From contig NZ_LAQT01000008.1 of the NCBI RefSeq assembly GCF_001294205.1, positions 227,214 to 291,213 on the forward strand: a stretch of 64,000 bases of DNA. The letters are read 5' to 3'. This document shows, one piece after another, positions 54,105 to 63,840 of the stretch. The notes beneath the pieces are model-generated. The model did no database searches, was not told where the DNA came from, and was given only the letters and a program-made list of their open reading frames with translations. The position numbers were made by a program, and so were the translations under genes. Every line of letters starts with the position of its first letter. Positions within the stretch are counted from its first letter, which is position 1. This stretch comes from Amantichitinum ursilacus. Its GTDB lineage: Bacteria > Pseudomonadota > Gammaproteobacteria > Burkholderiales > Chitinibacteraceae.

Positions 54105-55841
54105 ATGGCGGAGGCAGGCGTAGCGGCTGACGGCACTCTCGAACCCGCAGCAGGCGGGCTGGCAGGCGTGCGCCGACGTTTCAGCGAAATGTCCGGCACG
54201 CGTAAAGCCATGCTGATGGTGGGGCTGGCCGCGCTGATCGCGGTGGCGGTGGGGCTCACGCTGTGGAGCCGCACGCCCGACTACCGCATTCTGTACACCA
54301 ATATCCCCGATAAAGACGCCGGCACCATCCTGCAGGCGCTGCAAACGCAAAACGTGCCGTACAAGATCGACCAGGGCGGTACCATTTCGGTGCCTGCGGA
54401 TCGCGTGTACGACGTGCGCTTTACCCTGGCCTCGCAAGGCCTGCCCAAGGCGGGCGACGTCGGCTTCGAACTGATGGATAACCAGAAGTTCGGCATCAGC
54501 CAGTTCAACGAACAGGTCAATTACCAGCGCGCAGTCGAAGGCGAACTGGGCCGCAGCATCGAAACCATCCAGGCCGTCGACAAAGCGCGCATCCATCTGG
54601 CCATGCCGCGCCAGACCGTGTTTTTGCGCGATCAGCAAAAGCCGACCGCCTCGGTGGTGCTGACGCTGCGCCCCGGTCGCACGCTGGATTCCAACCAGGT
54701 GGCGGGCATCGTGCATCTGGTGGCGTCGGCCATCCCCGATCTGACCGATTCCAACGTCAGCATCGTCGATCAAGAAGGCAATCTGCTTTCCAACAACAAT
54801 CCGCTTAATCACGCCAATCTGGACGCGCGCCAGTTGGTGTATGTGCAAGAGATCGAAAAGAACTACGTCGACCGCGTGCAGGCCATCCTGGCGCCGATTG
54901 TGGGCAAGGAAAACGTGCATGCCGAAGTCACGGCGCAAGTTGACTTTGCTGAAATCGAACAAACGTCGGAAACCTTCAAGCCCAACCAGGCTTCCGGCAC
55001 TGCGTCGTTGCGCAGTCAGCAAACGCTGCAGAACGACGGCAAGACCGATGCCGCCACCGCCGCCGGGGTACCGGGCGCGCTATCCAATCAGCCGCCGGGC
55101 GCGGCCGCCGCGCCGATTACGGTGGCTAACGCCTCGGATGCGTCCTCGGCCGCGGCGGCGCAGGGCAGCAGCACCATCCATCATGAATCGACCATCAATT
55201 ACGAAGTCGACAAGACCGTACAGCACGTCAAGCAGCCGACGGGCGCGGTCAAGCGCTTGTCGGCGGCCGTAGTCATCAATTACAAGCCCGGCAAAGACGC
55301 CACGGGCAAAGCGACGTTCGTGCCGTTTACCCCGGCAGAGATGGCGCAGATCAACAACCTGGTCCAGGAGTCGATCGGCTACAACAAGGATCGTGGCGAT
55401 TCGGTCAATGTGGTTAACACCACCTTTGCCGGTGCAGTGGCGGGCGAAGAAGAACAGCCGATGCAAACGCAGGTGCTGACGTATATCAAGGGCAACCTCA
55501 CCGATATCGTGAAGCTGGCGCTGGTGGCGCTGGCGGTCATCTATCTGTTGCTGTTTGTGGTGCGCCCGCTGATGCGCGATTTGTCGAAGGCGCGTGAAGA
55601 ACCGCGCACGCTGGAACTCGACCTGGGTGACTCGGCGGGCCTGACCGAAGACATGGGCGACAGCGAAGAACGTGTGGCCGAAGAACAGGAAGAAAACCAG
55701 CGTACCGCGGCGTTCTCCGATCTGCTGGCGCAAGCCAAAGAACTGGCCCGCAACGACCCGCGCATGGTGGCAACCATCCTGCGCGAGTGGATGTCGAACG
55801 AAGACGACGCGGCCGGCGGCAATCCCAACAAAGTCGGGTAA
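54105..55841 (+). CDS. fliF: Flagellar MS-ring protein FliF
   Basis: This 578-aa protein builds the membrane MS ring. Two membrane segments flank the periplasmic region: about residues 35-55 and 465-485 (LALVALAVIYLLLFVV). The ring-building motifs include IDQGGTISVPADRVYDVR and RAVEGELGRSIETIQAVDKARIHLAMP. The acidic cytoplasmic C-terminus (from about 490) contains the FliG-binding tail. It lies 34 bp after fliE. Confidence 0.96.
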   Translation: MAEAGVAADGTLEPAAGGLAGVRRRFSEMSGTRKAMLMVGLAALIAVAVGLTLWSRTPDYRILYTNIPDKDAGTILQALQTQNVPYKIDQGGTISVPADRVYDVRFTLASQGLPKAGDVGFELMDNQKFGISQFNEQVNYQRAVEGELGRSIETIQAVDKARIHLAMPRQTVFLRDQQKPTASVVLTLRPGRTLDSNQVAGIVHLVASAIPDLTDSNVSIVDQEGNLLSNNNPLNHANLDARQLVYVQEIEKNYVDRVQAILAPIVGKENVHAEVTAQVDFAEIEQTSETFKPNQASGTASLRSQQTLQNDGKTDAATAAGVPGALSNQPPGAAAAPITVANASDASSAAAAQGSSTIHHESTINYEVDKTVQHVKQPTGAVKRLSAAVVINYKPGKDATGKATFVPFTPAEMAQINNLVQESIGYNKDRGDSVNVVNTTFAGAVAGEEEQPMQTQVLTYIKGNLTDIVKLALVALAVIYLLLFVVRPLMRDLSKAREEPRTLELDLGDSAGLTEDMGDSEERVAEEQEENQRTAAFSDLLAQAKELARNDPRMVATILREWMSNEDDAAGGNPNKVG

Positions 55842-55887
55842 CGTCGGGCGGGCCATGGCAACTATCACGCATAAAAAAACTGGCTAC

Positions 55888-55929
55888 ATAGGGTGGGTCT
55901 GACGGGGGCGCCGAGCCCCACCGCCCAAA
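55888..55929. repeat. REP-like palindrome, GGGTGGGTC family (long-loop variant)
   Basis: ATAGGGTGGGTCTGACGGGG then GCGCCGAGCCCCACCGCCCAAAG, in the 222-bp fliF-fliG gap. Confidence 0.6.
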
Positions 55930-55970
55930 GCCATTTGCGAGCACCCGTCTTCTTGCCTCGCCACGTTGAA

Positions 55971-56006
55971 AGGTGGGACGGGGCGTCCCCATCCGACCCA
56001 CCGTAT
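55971..56006. repeat. REP-like palindrome, GGGTGGGTC family (long-loop variant)
   Basis: AGGTGGGACGGGGCGTCCCC then ATCCGACCCACCGTAT. With the copy at 55888 it makes an inverted pair inside the fli operon. Confidence 0.6.
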
Positions 56007-56063
56007 CGTAGTATGCAAAGCATTTAACCGCGCTGGTTACCCCAGCCCCCGGAGTACATGATC

Positions 56064-57071
56064 ATGGCAGCCCCGATTAGTGAAGAAGGCGTCCGCAGGG
56101 CCTCGATTCTGTTGATGACTCTGGGTGAGGACGCGGCGGTGGAGGTGTTCAAATACCTCGGCCCCAAAGAAGTGCAAAAGCTCGGCTTTACCATGGCGGG
56201 CATGGAAAACGTCAAGCGCGAAGAAGTCGACACCGTGCTCGGCGACTTTATTGCCTCCACGCAAAACCGCGCCAACCTGGGCGCAGCGGACGAATATATC
56301 CGCTCGGTGCTGACCAAAGCGCTGGGCTCGGACAAAGCCGCCAACCTGCTCGACCGCATTCTGCAAGGCAACGACAACAACGGTATCGAATCGCTCAAGT
56401 GGATGGATTCCGCCGCCGTGGCCGAACTGATCCGCAACGAGCACCCGCAGATTGTTGCGACGATCCTCGTGCATCTGGAACCCGACCAATCGGCTGAAAT
56501 CATGTCGCACTTTGTCGAGCGCACGCGCAACGATGTGTTGCTGCGCATTGCCACGCTCGAAGGCGTACAACCGGCTGCGCTGCGTGAATTGAACGACGTG
56601 CTGACCCAATTGCTGAGCGGCTCCGACAAGATCAAGAAGAGCGCCATCGGCGGCGTACAGATGGCGGCCGATATCCTCAACTTTATGGGCGGCGTGGTCG
56701 AAGCGTCGGCGGTGTCCAGCATCCGCGAATACGATCCGGAACTGGCGCAGCGCATCCAGGACAAGATGTTCACTTTCGACAATGTGATGGAAGTGGACGA
56801 CCGCGGCATCCAGCTGTTGCTGCGCGAAGTGCAATCCGATTCGCTGGTCATTGCGCTCAAGGGCACCAGCCAGGCGCTGCGCGAAAAAATCTTCAAGAAC
56901 ATGTCGCAACGCGCGGCCGAAATGCTGCGCGACGATCTGGAGGCCAAAGGCCCGGTCAAATTGTCCGAGGTTGAGGCCGAGCAGAAAGAAATTCTCAAGA
57001 TCGTGCGCCGCCTTGCCGATGAAGGACAAATTGTGTTGTCCGGCAAAGGCGAAGAAGGCCTGGTCGAATAA
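56064..57071 (+). CDS. fliG: Flagellar motor switch protein FliG
   Basis: This 335-aa protein of the C ring generates torque with the stator. It has the N-terminal FliF-binding domain (ASILLMTLGEDAAVEVFKYL), the EHPQ motif in the middle domain (RNEHPQIVATILVHL) and the charged torque helix near the C-terminus (DRGIQLLLREVQSDSLVIALKG). ATG 56064 has GGAG 9 bp upstream; ATG 56058 is only 3 bp from it and less likely. A palindrome-rich gap separates it from fliF. Confidence 0.95.
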   Translation: MAAPISEEGVRRASILLMTLGEDAAVEVFKYLGPKEVQKLGFTMAGMENVKREEVDTVLGDFIASTQNRANLGAADEYIRSVLTKALGSDKAANLLDRILQGNDNNGIESLKWMDSAAVAELIRNEHPQIVATILVHLEPDQSAEIMSHFVERTRNDVLLRIATLEGVQPAALRELNDVLTQLLSGSDKIKKSAIGGVQMAADILNFMGGVVEASAVSSIREYDPELAQRIQDKMFTFDNVMEVDDRGIQLLLREVQSDSLVIALKGTSQALREKIFKNMSQRAAEMLRDDLEAKGPVKLSEVEAEQKEILKIVRRLADEGQIVLSGKGEEGLVE

Positions 57072-57080
57072 GGCGTGGCC

Positions 57081-58301
57081 ATGTCGACCCCACCGCGTCG
57101 CATTATTCCCCGGGAAGAAGTGGGCGACACCGACTGGCAACCGTTGGTGTTTACCGCGATCAACGATCCGACCCCGCCGCGTATGCGCCGGCCCGAGCCG
57201 CCGCGTGCGCCCGCGCCCGCCGCTTTGGCGCCTGCATTCGCGCCGCTGGCGCAACCCGAGCCGGTGGCAGCGCCCGAGCCCGAAGCCGAACCGGTGGCCG
57301 AAGCCGCCGCGCCCGCGCCGACGCCGATCGACATCCAGCAAGCCCACGCCGCCGAACTGGAAGCCGCCATGCAGCAAGCGCATGACGCTGGCTTTGAGGC
57401 GGGCCATGCCGAAGGTCTGGCAGCGGGCCATGCCGAGGCGCAAGCCGATATCGAAGGCATGCGCCGCGTCTTGCATAACCTCGAACACTTTACTGAGCAA
57501 GCGGGCGGCGAACTGGCCGAGAACGTGCTTGATCTGGCCTTGGTGATTGCGCGCGAAATGACGCGCAACCAGGTTGAAGCTGACCCGCAGCGGCTGCTAC
57601 CCATCGTGCGCGAAATGATCGAGACCATGCCGATCCTGAAGCCCCCGGCGCGCATTCTGGCGCATCCGGAGGACGTGGCCGCGCTGGAATCGATGCTGGG
57701 CAGCGAATTGCCCACTGATACCTGGAAACTGGTGCCGGACCCGTCGGTGGAGCCGGGCGGCTGCAAAGTCGAATCATCGGGTTCACGCGCCGACCTAAGC
57801 CTGGCTACGCGCTGGCAGCAACAACTGCGCATTTTGCGGCGGCAAGAACGCGAGGATTTAAGCTGGCAAGCGGGCAAGGTCGAACCGCCGCCTGCTGCTG
57901 CGCCCGCCCCGCAAGCAGCACCGGCTCCGGCTCCAGCTGCGCAAGCCACCGCGCCGCTCGACGCTGCGGCCGAAATCCCGCTCGCAGCGGCCGCCGCTGC
58001 GCCGGTCGCCAGCCCGATTGAACAACCCACTGAACAACCCGCCCAGCCTGCGACCGCGCAACCGGCCGATGCGCTGGCGCAGTTTGATCCGCACTCGCTC
58101 AATATCGCGCCCGCCCCCGCAGCGCCTGCGGCGCAGACCGCGACGCCTGCGGCCTCGGGCGCAACCGCTGCCACTGCCGCTGCGTCCGGCGCTGCGCAAC
58201 CCACCGCACAAGCGGTACCGCCCGGCATCGCCGCATTCCAGGCCGCTGCCGCCGTAGCGCCCGCCGCACCGGTCACGCCGGTGGTCGATACCAATGGCTG
58301 A
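57081..58301 (+). CDS. fliH: Flagellar assembly protein FliH with long C-terminal extension
   Basis: This 406-aa protein regulates the export ATPase FliI. The core (about 85-270) has the coiled-coil GxxxG-type repeat ([19 protein letters not shown]) and the C-terminal FliI-binding domain ([17 protein letters not shown] ... [17 protein letters not shown]). After residue ~275 there is a ~130-residue Ala/Pro-rich, low-complexity tail not present in typical FliH (about 230-250 aa). ATG 57081 with AAGG upstream is preferred over GTG 57075. It overlaps fliI by 8 bp. Confidence 0.9.
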   Translation: MSTPPRRIIPREEVGDTDWQPLVFTAINDPTPPRMRRPEPPRAPAPAALAPAFAPLAQPEPVAAPEPEAEPVAEAAAPAPTPIDIQQAHAAELEAAMQQAHDAGFEAGHAEGLAAGHAEAQADIEGMRRVLHNLEHFTEQAGGELAENVLDLALVIAREMTRNQVEADPQRLLPIVREMIETMPILKPPARILAHPEDVAALESMLGSELPTDTWKLVPDPSVEPGGCKVESSGSRADLSLATRWQQQLRILRRQEREDLSWQAGKVEPPPAAAPAPQAAPAPAPAAQATAPLDAAAEIPLAAAAAAPVASPIEQPTEQPAQPATAQPADALAQFDPHSLNIAPAPAAPAAQTATPAASGATAATAAASGAAQPTAQAVPPGIAAFQAAAAVAPAAPVTPVVDTNG

Positions 58302-59691
58302 TCCCTTCGACCTCACGCGCAAATATCTGCGCGATTGCGGCGCGGCCAGCAAATGGGTGCGGCCGTGGTTGCCACGCGGCAAGCTGGTGCGCGTGTCGGG
58401 CATGGTGCTGGAAGTCACCGGCCTGCGTCTGCCGGTGGGCGCGTCATGCGATGTGATGACGCAAAGCGGCCATGGCGTCGAAGCGGTGGTGGTGGGGTTT
58501 CAGGAAGACAAACTGTTTTTGATGCCGATTGCCGAAGTCTATGGCGTCGAGCCCGGCGCCGAAGTGGTGCCGCACGAAGATATGTCGGCCTGGTTGCCCG
58601 AATACGGCAAACCTCGCCCGGACCAGCGGCGTCAGGAAGATCATGGCCGCCAGGTGCCGGTGGGTTGGGGCATGCTGGGCCGCATTGTCGATGCACTGGG
58701 TCGGCCGCTGGACGGCAAAGGCCGGCTGGATAGTGACGCGTGGATGCCGTTGTTTGCACGCCCCTTCAACCCGATGGATCGCGAGCCAGTGCACCAGGTG
58801 ATGGATGTGGGTGTGCGCGCGGTCAATGCCTTGCTCACGGTGGGCCGGGGCCAGCGGCTGGGTTTGTTTGCCGGCTCCGGCGTCGGCAAATCGGTGCTGC
58901 TGGGCATGATGGCGCGGTACACGACGGCCGAAGTGGTTGTCGTTGGCCTGATCGGTGAGCGTGGCCGCGAGGTTAAAGACTTTATCGAGAACATCCTGGC
59001 GGAAGAGGGCCTCAAGCGCTCCATCGTGGTGGCCGCACCTGCCGATAACTCGCCGTTGCTGCGTTTGTATGGCGCGGCTTATGCCACCGCCATCGCCGAA
59101 TATTTCCGCAACGAAGGCAAGCACGTCTTGCTGATCATGGATTCGCTAACGCGTTACGCCATGGCGCAACGCGAAATTGCGCTGGCCGTGGGCGAACCGC
59201 CGGCCACCAAAGGCTATCCGCCGTCGGTGTTTGCGCGCTTGCCGCAACTGGTGGAGCGCGCCGGAAATGGCCGCGTCGGCGGCGGCTCCATCACCGCGTT
59301 TTACACCGTGTTGTCAGAAGGCGACGATCAACAGGATCCGATCGCCGATAACGCACGCGCCATTCTGGACGGCCACTTTGTATTAACGCGTAGCCTGGCC
59401 GAAACCGGCCACTATCCCGCCATCGATATCGAGGCCTCGATCAGCCGGGTGATGACCGACATCATTACGCCGCAGGAATTTGAACAAGTACGCCGCTTTA
59501 AACAACTGTGGTCGCGCTATCAACGCAGCCGCGATCTGATCAATGTGGGCGCTTACGTGCCCGGCAGCGACCCGATGCTCGACGACGCCATCCGTCGTTT
59601 CCCGTCTCTGGAACGCTTTCTGCAACAGGCGATCTATGAACGCGAAGATTATGCTGGAGCAAGAGCCAAGCTTTCCGCGCTGTTCAATTAA
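58294..59691 (+). CDS. fliI: Flagellum-specific export ATPase FliI
   Basis: This 465-aa F1-beta-like ATPase energises type III flagellar export. Walker A is [15 protein letters not shown] (about residue 190), Walker B is [17 protein letters not shown], and the catalytic Glu is in [13 protein letters not shown]. The C-terminal domain is complete. The ATG lies inside fliH (8-bp overlap). Confidence 0.96.
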   Translation: MADPFDLTRKYLRDCGAASKWVRPWLPRGKLVRVSGMVLEVTGLRLPVGASCDVMTQSGHGVEAVVVGFQEDKLFLMPIAEVYGVEPGAEVVPHEDMSAWLPEYGKPRPDQRRQEDHGRQVPVGWGMLGRIVDALGRPLDGKGRLDSDAWMPLFARPFNPMDREPVHQVMDVGVRAVNALLTVGRGQRLGLFAGSGVGKSVLLGMMARYTTAEVVVVGLIGERGREVKDFIENILAEEGLKRSIVVAAPADNSPLLRLYGAAYATAIAEYFRNEGKHVLLIMDSLTRYAMAQREIALAVGEPPATKGYPPSVFARLPQLVERAGNGRVGGGSITAFYTVLSEGDDQQDPIADNARAILDGHFVLTRSLAETGHYPAIDIEASISRVMTDIITPQEFEQVRRFKQLWSRYQRSRDLINVGAYVPGSDPMLDDAIRRFPSLERFLQQAIYEREDYAGARAKLSALFN

Positions 59692-59728
59692 GTGCTTCCC
59701 GCCGTTTTAATCTCATCAAGCGAGCCCC

Positions 59729-60175
59729 GTGGCGAAATTCCGCTTTGCCTTTTTGCTGCAACTTTCGCGCGACAATCGCGAAGAAGCGGCACGCACCATG
59801 CAGACCGCCTCGGGCAAGCTCAACAGCGCGCGGCAAAAGCTGGACCAGGTCAACGCCTACCGCAACGAATACCGCGCGCGCCTGACGCAAAGCGCGCAGG
59901 GCGGCATTACCGTCACGCAATATCGCGACTATCAATTGTTTTTGGGCCGGCTGGACACCGCGGCCGAGCAGCAAGCGCTGGAAGTGCAACGCGCGCAGGT
60001 CGAATACGAGCGCTGCAAAGCCGAATGGATGGAATGCGAAAAGAAAGTTAAAGCGTTCGAGGCTCTTGAAGAACGGCACGAGGCCGCCGAACTAAGACGG
60101 GAAGGGCAGCGCGAACAAAAGTTGAACGACGAGTTCAACAGCCGCCCCAAGGTCAATGGCCCCAACGGGCCGTAG
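59729..60175 (+). CDS. fliJ: Flagellar export protein FliJ
   Basis: This 148-aa protein is almost entirely a coiled coil, rich in Gln, Glu and Arg, as expected for FliJ (E. coli 147), which binds FliI and the export gate. It starts MAKFRFAFLLQLSRDNREEAA, with a GTG start codon. It is the last gene of the fliEFGHIJ operon; no clear terminator follows. Confidence 0.88.
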   Translation: MAKFRFAFLLQLSRDNREEAARTMQTASGKLNSARQKLDQVNAYRNEYRARLTQSAQGGITVTQYRDYQLFLGRLDTAAEQQALEVQRAQVEYERCKAEWMECEKKVKAFEALEERHEAAELRREGQREQKLNDEFNSRPKVNGPNGP

Positions 60176-60294
60176 CCACCGTCGCCGCAGTGCGCATGCC
60201 GCTTCATGGCGGCCATGCGGCTCGGCTATGATGCACATCATTGTCTACCACCGTCCCATCAGCCGGGCGTGCGCGCCCTGAGGAACAACCCACC

Positions 60295-61626
60295 GTGTCT
60301 GGATTCAGCTTTAGCGAACAACAATTGGCCGATCTGGCCAGCCAGGTCCTCGATCAAGCGCGGCAACAAGGCGCGTCGGATTGCGATGTGGAGATTTCGG
60401 AATCGTTTGGCCAGAACGTCACCGTGCGGCTGGGCGAAGTCGAAACCATCGAATACAACCGTGACAAGGGCATGGGCGTGACCGTCTACGTCGGCAAGCA
60501 AAAAGGCCATGCCAGTACCTCGGACTTTACCCACAGCGCGCTGGCCGATACGGTCGGCGCCGCGCTGGCAATCGCGCGCTTTACCGCCGCCGATGAATAC
60601 GCCGGCTTGCCCGACCGCGACCGTCTGGCCACACAGTTTCCCGATCTCGACCTGTACCACCCGTGGGATCTGCCGGTGGAAGGCGCGATCGACCTGGCCC
60701 GCCAATGCGAAGATGCCGCGCGCGCGGTTGATAGCCGCATCACCAACAGCGAAGGCGGCTCCACCTCGACGCACGCCTCCCGCTGGGTGTATGGCAATTC
60801 GCAAGGCTTTGTCGGCACCGGCACGGGCACGCGTTACAGCATCTCCGCCGCCGTCATCGCTGAAGACGACAGCGGCATGCAGCGTGATTACTGGTATAGC
60901 TCGGTGCGCGACGCGGCTGAGCTGGAAAACGCCGGCGCCATTGGCCGCCGCGCGGGCGAGCGCGCCGTGCGCCGCCTGGGCGCGCAACGCGTAAAAACCG
61001 GCGAATACCCGGTGCTGTTTGAAGCGCCGGTGGCCGCATCGCTAATCAGCCACTGGGTTAGCGCTGTCAGCGGCGGCAGCCTGTATCGAAAATCTTCGTT
61101 TCTGACCGACAGCCTGGGCCAGCAAGTATTTGCACCCTGCGTCACCATCGTCGAAGACCCGTTCCTTAAAAAAGGTCTGGGCAGCAGCGCATTCGACGGC
61201 GAAGGCGTGGCCACGCAAGAACGCACCATCGTCGATGCGGGCGTGCTGAACGGTTATTTTCTGTCGAGCTACAGCGCGCGCAAGCTGGGCATGCGAACCA
61301 CCGGCAATGCAGGTGGTGCGCATAACCTGCTGGTGACGCCCACCGCCAGCTTTGACGAATTGCTGGCCGAACTGGGCACCGGCTTGCTGGTTACCGAATT
61401 GCTGGGCCAGGGCATCAATATGGTCACCGGCGATTATTCGCGCGGCGCGGCGGGCTTCTGGGTGGAAAACGGCAAGATCCAGTATCCGGTTGAAGAGATC
61501 ACCGTGGCGGGCAATTTGCGCGATATCTATCAGCAAATCGTCGGCATCGGCAGCGATGTGCTGCTGTCGTCCAGCAAGCGCGTGGGCTCGGTGCTGATCC
61601 GGAAAATGACGGTGGCGGGCGTATGA
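60295..61626 (+). CDS. pmbA: Metalloprotease PmbA/TldE
   Basis: This 443-aa protein belongs to the TldD/TldE (PmbA) family that, as a TldD-TldE dimer, degrades unfolded peptides and processes modified peptides such as microcins. TldE is the non-catalytic partner: the HExxxH of TldD is absent. Conserved parts include GMGVTVYVGKQKGHASTSD and the C-terminal LLGQGINMVTGDYSRGAAGFWVENGKI. GTG 60295 with GAGGAAC 9 bp upstream is chosen over TTG 60241. tldD is not in the window. The stop overlaps the next gene (ATGA). Confidence 0.92.
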   Translation: MSGFSFSEQQLADLASQVLDQARQQGASDCDVEISESFGQNVTVRLGEVETIEYNRDKGMGVTVYVGKQKGHASTSDFTHSALADTVGAALAIARFTAADEYAGLPDRDRLATQFPDLDLYHPWDLPVEGAIDLARQCEDAARAVDSRITNSEGGSTSTHASRWVYGNSQGFVGTGTGTRYSISAAVIAEDDSGMQRDYWYSSVRDAAELENAGAIGRRAGERAVRRLGAQRVKTGEYPVLFEAPVAASLISHWVSAVSGGSLYRKSSFLTDSLGQQVFAPCVTIVEDPFLKKGLGSSAFDGEGVATQERTIVDAGVLNGYFLSSYSARKLGMRTTGNAGGAHNLLVTPTASFDELLAELGTGLLVTELLGQGINMVTGDYSRGAAGFWVENGKIQYPVEEITVAGNLRDIYQQIVGIGSDVLLSSSKRVGSVLIRKMTVAGV

Positions 61627-62261
61627 GCGAAGAGGTCGTCACGCTGCCGCATTACTGGGAAGACGCCGTCGCCGCCTTGCGCGCCGCCGATCCTTTGCTG
61701 GCCGCCGTGATCGACCGCTTTCCCAATGTCAGCCTGCGCGGCCGCGGCGATGCGTACCAAACGCTGGCGCGTTCGATTGTGGGCCAGCAGATTTCGGTGA
61801 AAGCGGCCGATTCCGTGTGGAACCGGTTTATGGCCGAGATGGGGGGCACGCTGGATAGCCAGCGGCTGCTCGCCACCGACATCGAACGCCTGCGCGCGTG
61901 CGGTTTGTCGGGGCGCAAGGTTGAATATCTGCGCGACCTCTCGACCCACCACGTGGCCGGGCGGCTGGATCTGGCGCTGTGGCAAACGTGGGATGACGAG
62001 CAGATCATCAAAGAGCTGGTCAGTATCCGTGGCATTGGTCGCTGGACGGCGGAGATGTTTTTGATGTTCTGCATGCTGCGACCCAACGTGCTACCGCTGG
62101 CGGACATCGGCGTCATCAACGCGATTGCGCAGCTATACAACGCCAACGAGCGACTGGATGCCGCAGCCATGCGCGCGTTGGCGCAGAAGTGGCATCCCTA
62201 TTGTTCGGTGGCGACGTGGTATTTGTGGCGGAGTCTGGAGGCGGTGCCGGTGGAGTATTGA
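61623..62261 (+). CDS. DNA-3-methyladenine glycosylase II, AlkA-type HhH-GPD
   Basis: This 212-aa base-excision enzyme has the helix-hairpin-helix IRGIGRWTAEMFLMF (about residues 135-150) and the catalytic aspartate in LPLADIGV (about 160). It lacks the extra N-terminal domain of E. coli AlkA (282 aa), matching the short AlkA group. It removes alkylated purines from DNA. Its ATG overlaps pmbA by 4 bp. It ends 25 bp before the second composite repeat element. Confidence 0.92.
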   Translation: MSEEVVTLPHYWEDAVAALRAADPLLAAVIDRFPNVSLRGRGDAYQTLARSIVGQQISVKAADSVWNRFMAEMGGTLDSQRLLATDIERLRACGLSGRKVEYLRDLSTHHVAGRLDLALWQTWDDEQIIKELVSIRGIGRWTAEMFLMFCMLRPNVLPLADIGVINAIAQLYNANERLDAAAMRALAQKWHPYCSVATWYLWRSLEAVPVEY

Positions 62262-62285
62262 GGGCGGGGCTGAGGTGGTGGATTT

Positions 62286-62565
62286 GGTGTGTTCGGCTGG
62301 TGCTGAAACCTTTAACCGCTTGAGCCTGCGGCGGGTGTTTTGATGTTCGGCCTGCGCGGAGCAAACCATAACCGCTTGTTCCTGCGGCGCGTGTTTTGAT
62401 GTTCGGCCCGCGCCGAGCAAACCTTAACCGCTTGTGCCTGCGGCGCGTGTTTTGATGTTCGGCCTGCGCCGAACAAACCTTGACCGCTTGTGCCTGCGGC
62501 GTATGTTTTGATGTTCGACCTGCGTCGAACAAACCTTTAACCGCGTAGCCTGCGGCGCATATTTG
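62286..62565 (+). repeat. 56-bp tandem repeat array, about 5 units
   Basis: GTTTTGAT recurs near 62337, 62393, 62449 and 62505, and a degenerate ATTTGAT ends the array near 62562, a 56-bp period. Same unit as 3290-3527. Confidence 0.85.
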
Positions 62566-62990
62566 ATACCCGGGGGTGCCCGGGAGCACGTCACTTTTCT
62601 TTGCTTCGCCAAAGAAAAGATAACCAAAAGAAAGGCGACCCCACTCGCGAATCCTTCGCTCGCCAGGGGGCCCGCAGGTCAAAAGCCGAAACGGACCGTC
62701 TGGGACTTCCATATCTCAGCTGCCGCTCCGCGGAACTTCGGTCGGACGGAGCCCCAAAACCGGGTCTCCTTCCCCTCCCTCGACAGGTAATGCCTGCTGT
62801 TGGGACGCCGGGATTGCCTCGTTGCTGCGCAACATCGGGTGGGCGTGGAGGCGACGGGTAACAATGAACATCGGCACCGCCTGCTTAACGCACCCACCCC
62901 GCACGGCCACCGCCGTCTAACTTGTCACCATTCCCGCCACGAACCGCCGATCTCTCATAGGGTGGGTCAAGACCCACCACCCAAAGTAGC
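62566..62990 (+). repeat. Conserved ~430-bp repeat block, direct copy
   Basis: Near-identical to 3528-3955, with scattered substitutions and small differences around 62700-62720 and 62795-62820. Contains the same CCCGGG palindrome and AAAGAAAAG hairpin. Confidence 0.8.
62958..62982. repeat. REP-like palindrome, GGGTGGGTC family
   Basis: TAGGGTGGGTC then AAGACCCACCACCC, equivalent to 3922-3946. Confidence 0.75.
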
Positions 62991-62991
62991 A

Positions 62992-63205
62992 AGCAAAAAC
63001 GCCCGAGCCAAACGTCCGAATGTCTGCCTTCCCGCACCGACATGCACGAACAACCATGCGAAAAGCCCGCACTTTTGCTCCGTCCCGGAAGTATGCAAGA
63101 ACAACCGGCCGAAACGCTCGCATGCTTGGCTCCTCGCGGAGGCATGCAAGAACACTTGGGCGAAACGTTCGCATGTTTGCTCCCTCGCGGAGGCATGCAA
63201 GAAAC
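62992..63205 (-). repeat. 51-bp tandem repeat array, 4 units
   Basis: TGCA(A/C)GAAC anchors at 63043, 63094, 63145 and 63196, exactly 51 bp apart, with one unit before them. Minus-strand frames again read as 17-residue repeats, similar to the array at 3956-4158. Confidence 0.8.
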
Positions 63206-63240
63206 GTAGGGTGCGTTACCCGCCGGGCAACGCACATTTT
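63206..63240. repeat. REP-like palindrome, GGGTGCGTTA family
   Basis: GTAGGGTGCGTTACCCG then CCGGGCAACGCACATTTT. Confidence 0.78.
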
Positions 63241-63317
63241 GGTTATGCCACCGAAGTCGTGAAAGACGCGAAATCGGGGATGGCGGCAAGGAATGATGGG
63301 CATTGCGTGTTCGGGGA

Positions 63318-63373
63318 AATGTGCGTTGTCCCCGCAAGCGAGGACAAGACCCTGAGGGTAACGCACCCTACGC
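63318..63373. repeat. REP-like palindrome, GGGTGCGTTA family, inverted copy
   Basis: AAATGTGCGTTGTCCCCGC, a longer central loop, then GGGTAACGCACCCTACG. Inverted relative to 63206; the pair resembles the one at 53431-53599. Confidence 0.7.
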
Positions 63374-63459
63374 GTGCTTCTCAGCAGTGGTGACTAAACG
63401 TGGGCGGCTTGAGTTGCATTCGCATCTGATCCGGCTGGTGCGCATTCTTGCGTGCGGCT

Positions 63460-63840
63460 TTGGGTGGTGGGTCTTGACCCACCCTATGAGACGTTGGTGG
63501 TACGTGGCGGGAATGGTGACAAATCAGACGGCGGTGGCCGTGCGGGATGGATGCGTTAAGCAGGCCGTGCCGATGTTCACTGTCACCCGTCGCATCCACG
63601 CCCACCCGATGTTGCGCAGCAACGAGGCAGCAATCCTGGCAGACAGCAGCCATTACCTGTCGAGGGAGGGGAAGGAGACCCGTTTTTCGGGGCTCCGTCC
63701 GACCGAAGTTCCGCGGAGCGGCAGCTGAGCCATCGAAGTAACAGACGGTCCGTTTCGGCTTTTGACCTGCGGGCCCCCTGGCGAGCGAAGGATTCGCGAG
63801 TGGGGTCGCCTTTCTTTTGGTTACTTTTTCTTTGGCGAAG
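63460..63840 (-). repeat. Conserved ~430-bp repeat block, inverted and truncated
   Basis: Reverse complement of 62566-62990, beginning with the GGGTGGGTC palindrome (63461-63487). It lacks the final ~60 bp and the 56-bp array because the IS481-type sequence begins at 63841. Confidence 0.8.

Larger units (their letters stand above)
62286..63840. repeat. Composite inverted repeat element, copy 2, IS-truncated
   Basis: Same order as the element at 3290-5100: 56-bp array (62286-62565), ~430-bp block (62566-62990), 51-bp array (62992-63205), spacer, inverted block (63460-63840). It differs by an inserted ~168-bp pair of GGGTGCGTTA palindromes (63206-63373). The right arm stops abruptly in TTTCTTTGGCGAAG, where copy 1 continues into CAAAGAAAAG; the following bases are an IS481-type end. 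No protein gene is supported. Confidence 0.85.

Noticed and set aside
56024..58294. A 756-codon minus-strand open frame across fliG and fliH
   Set aside because: Its sequence is Ala/Ser/Gly-rich translation of GC-rich coding DNA. fliG and fliH on the plus strand have clear family motifs and operon spacing.
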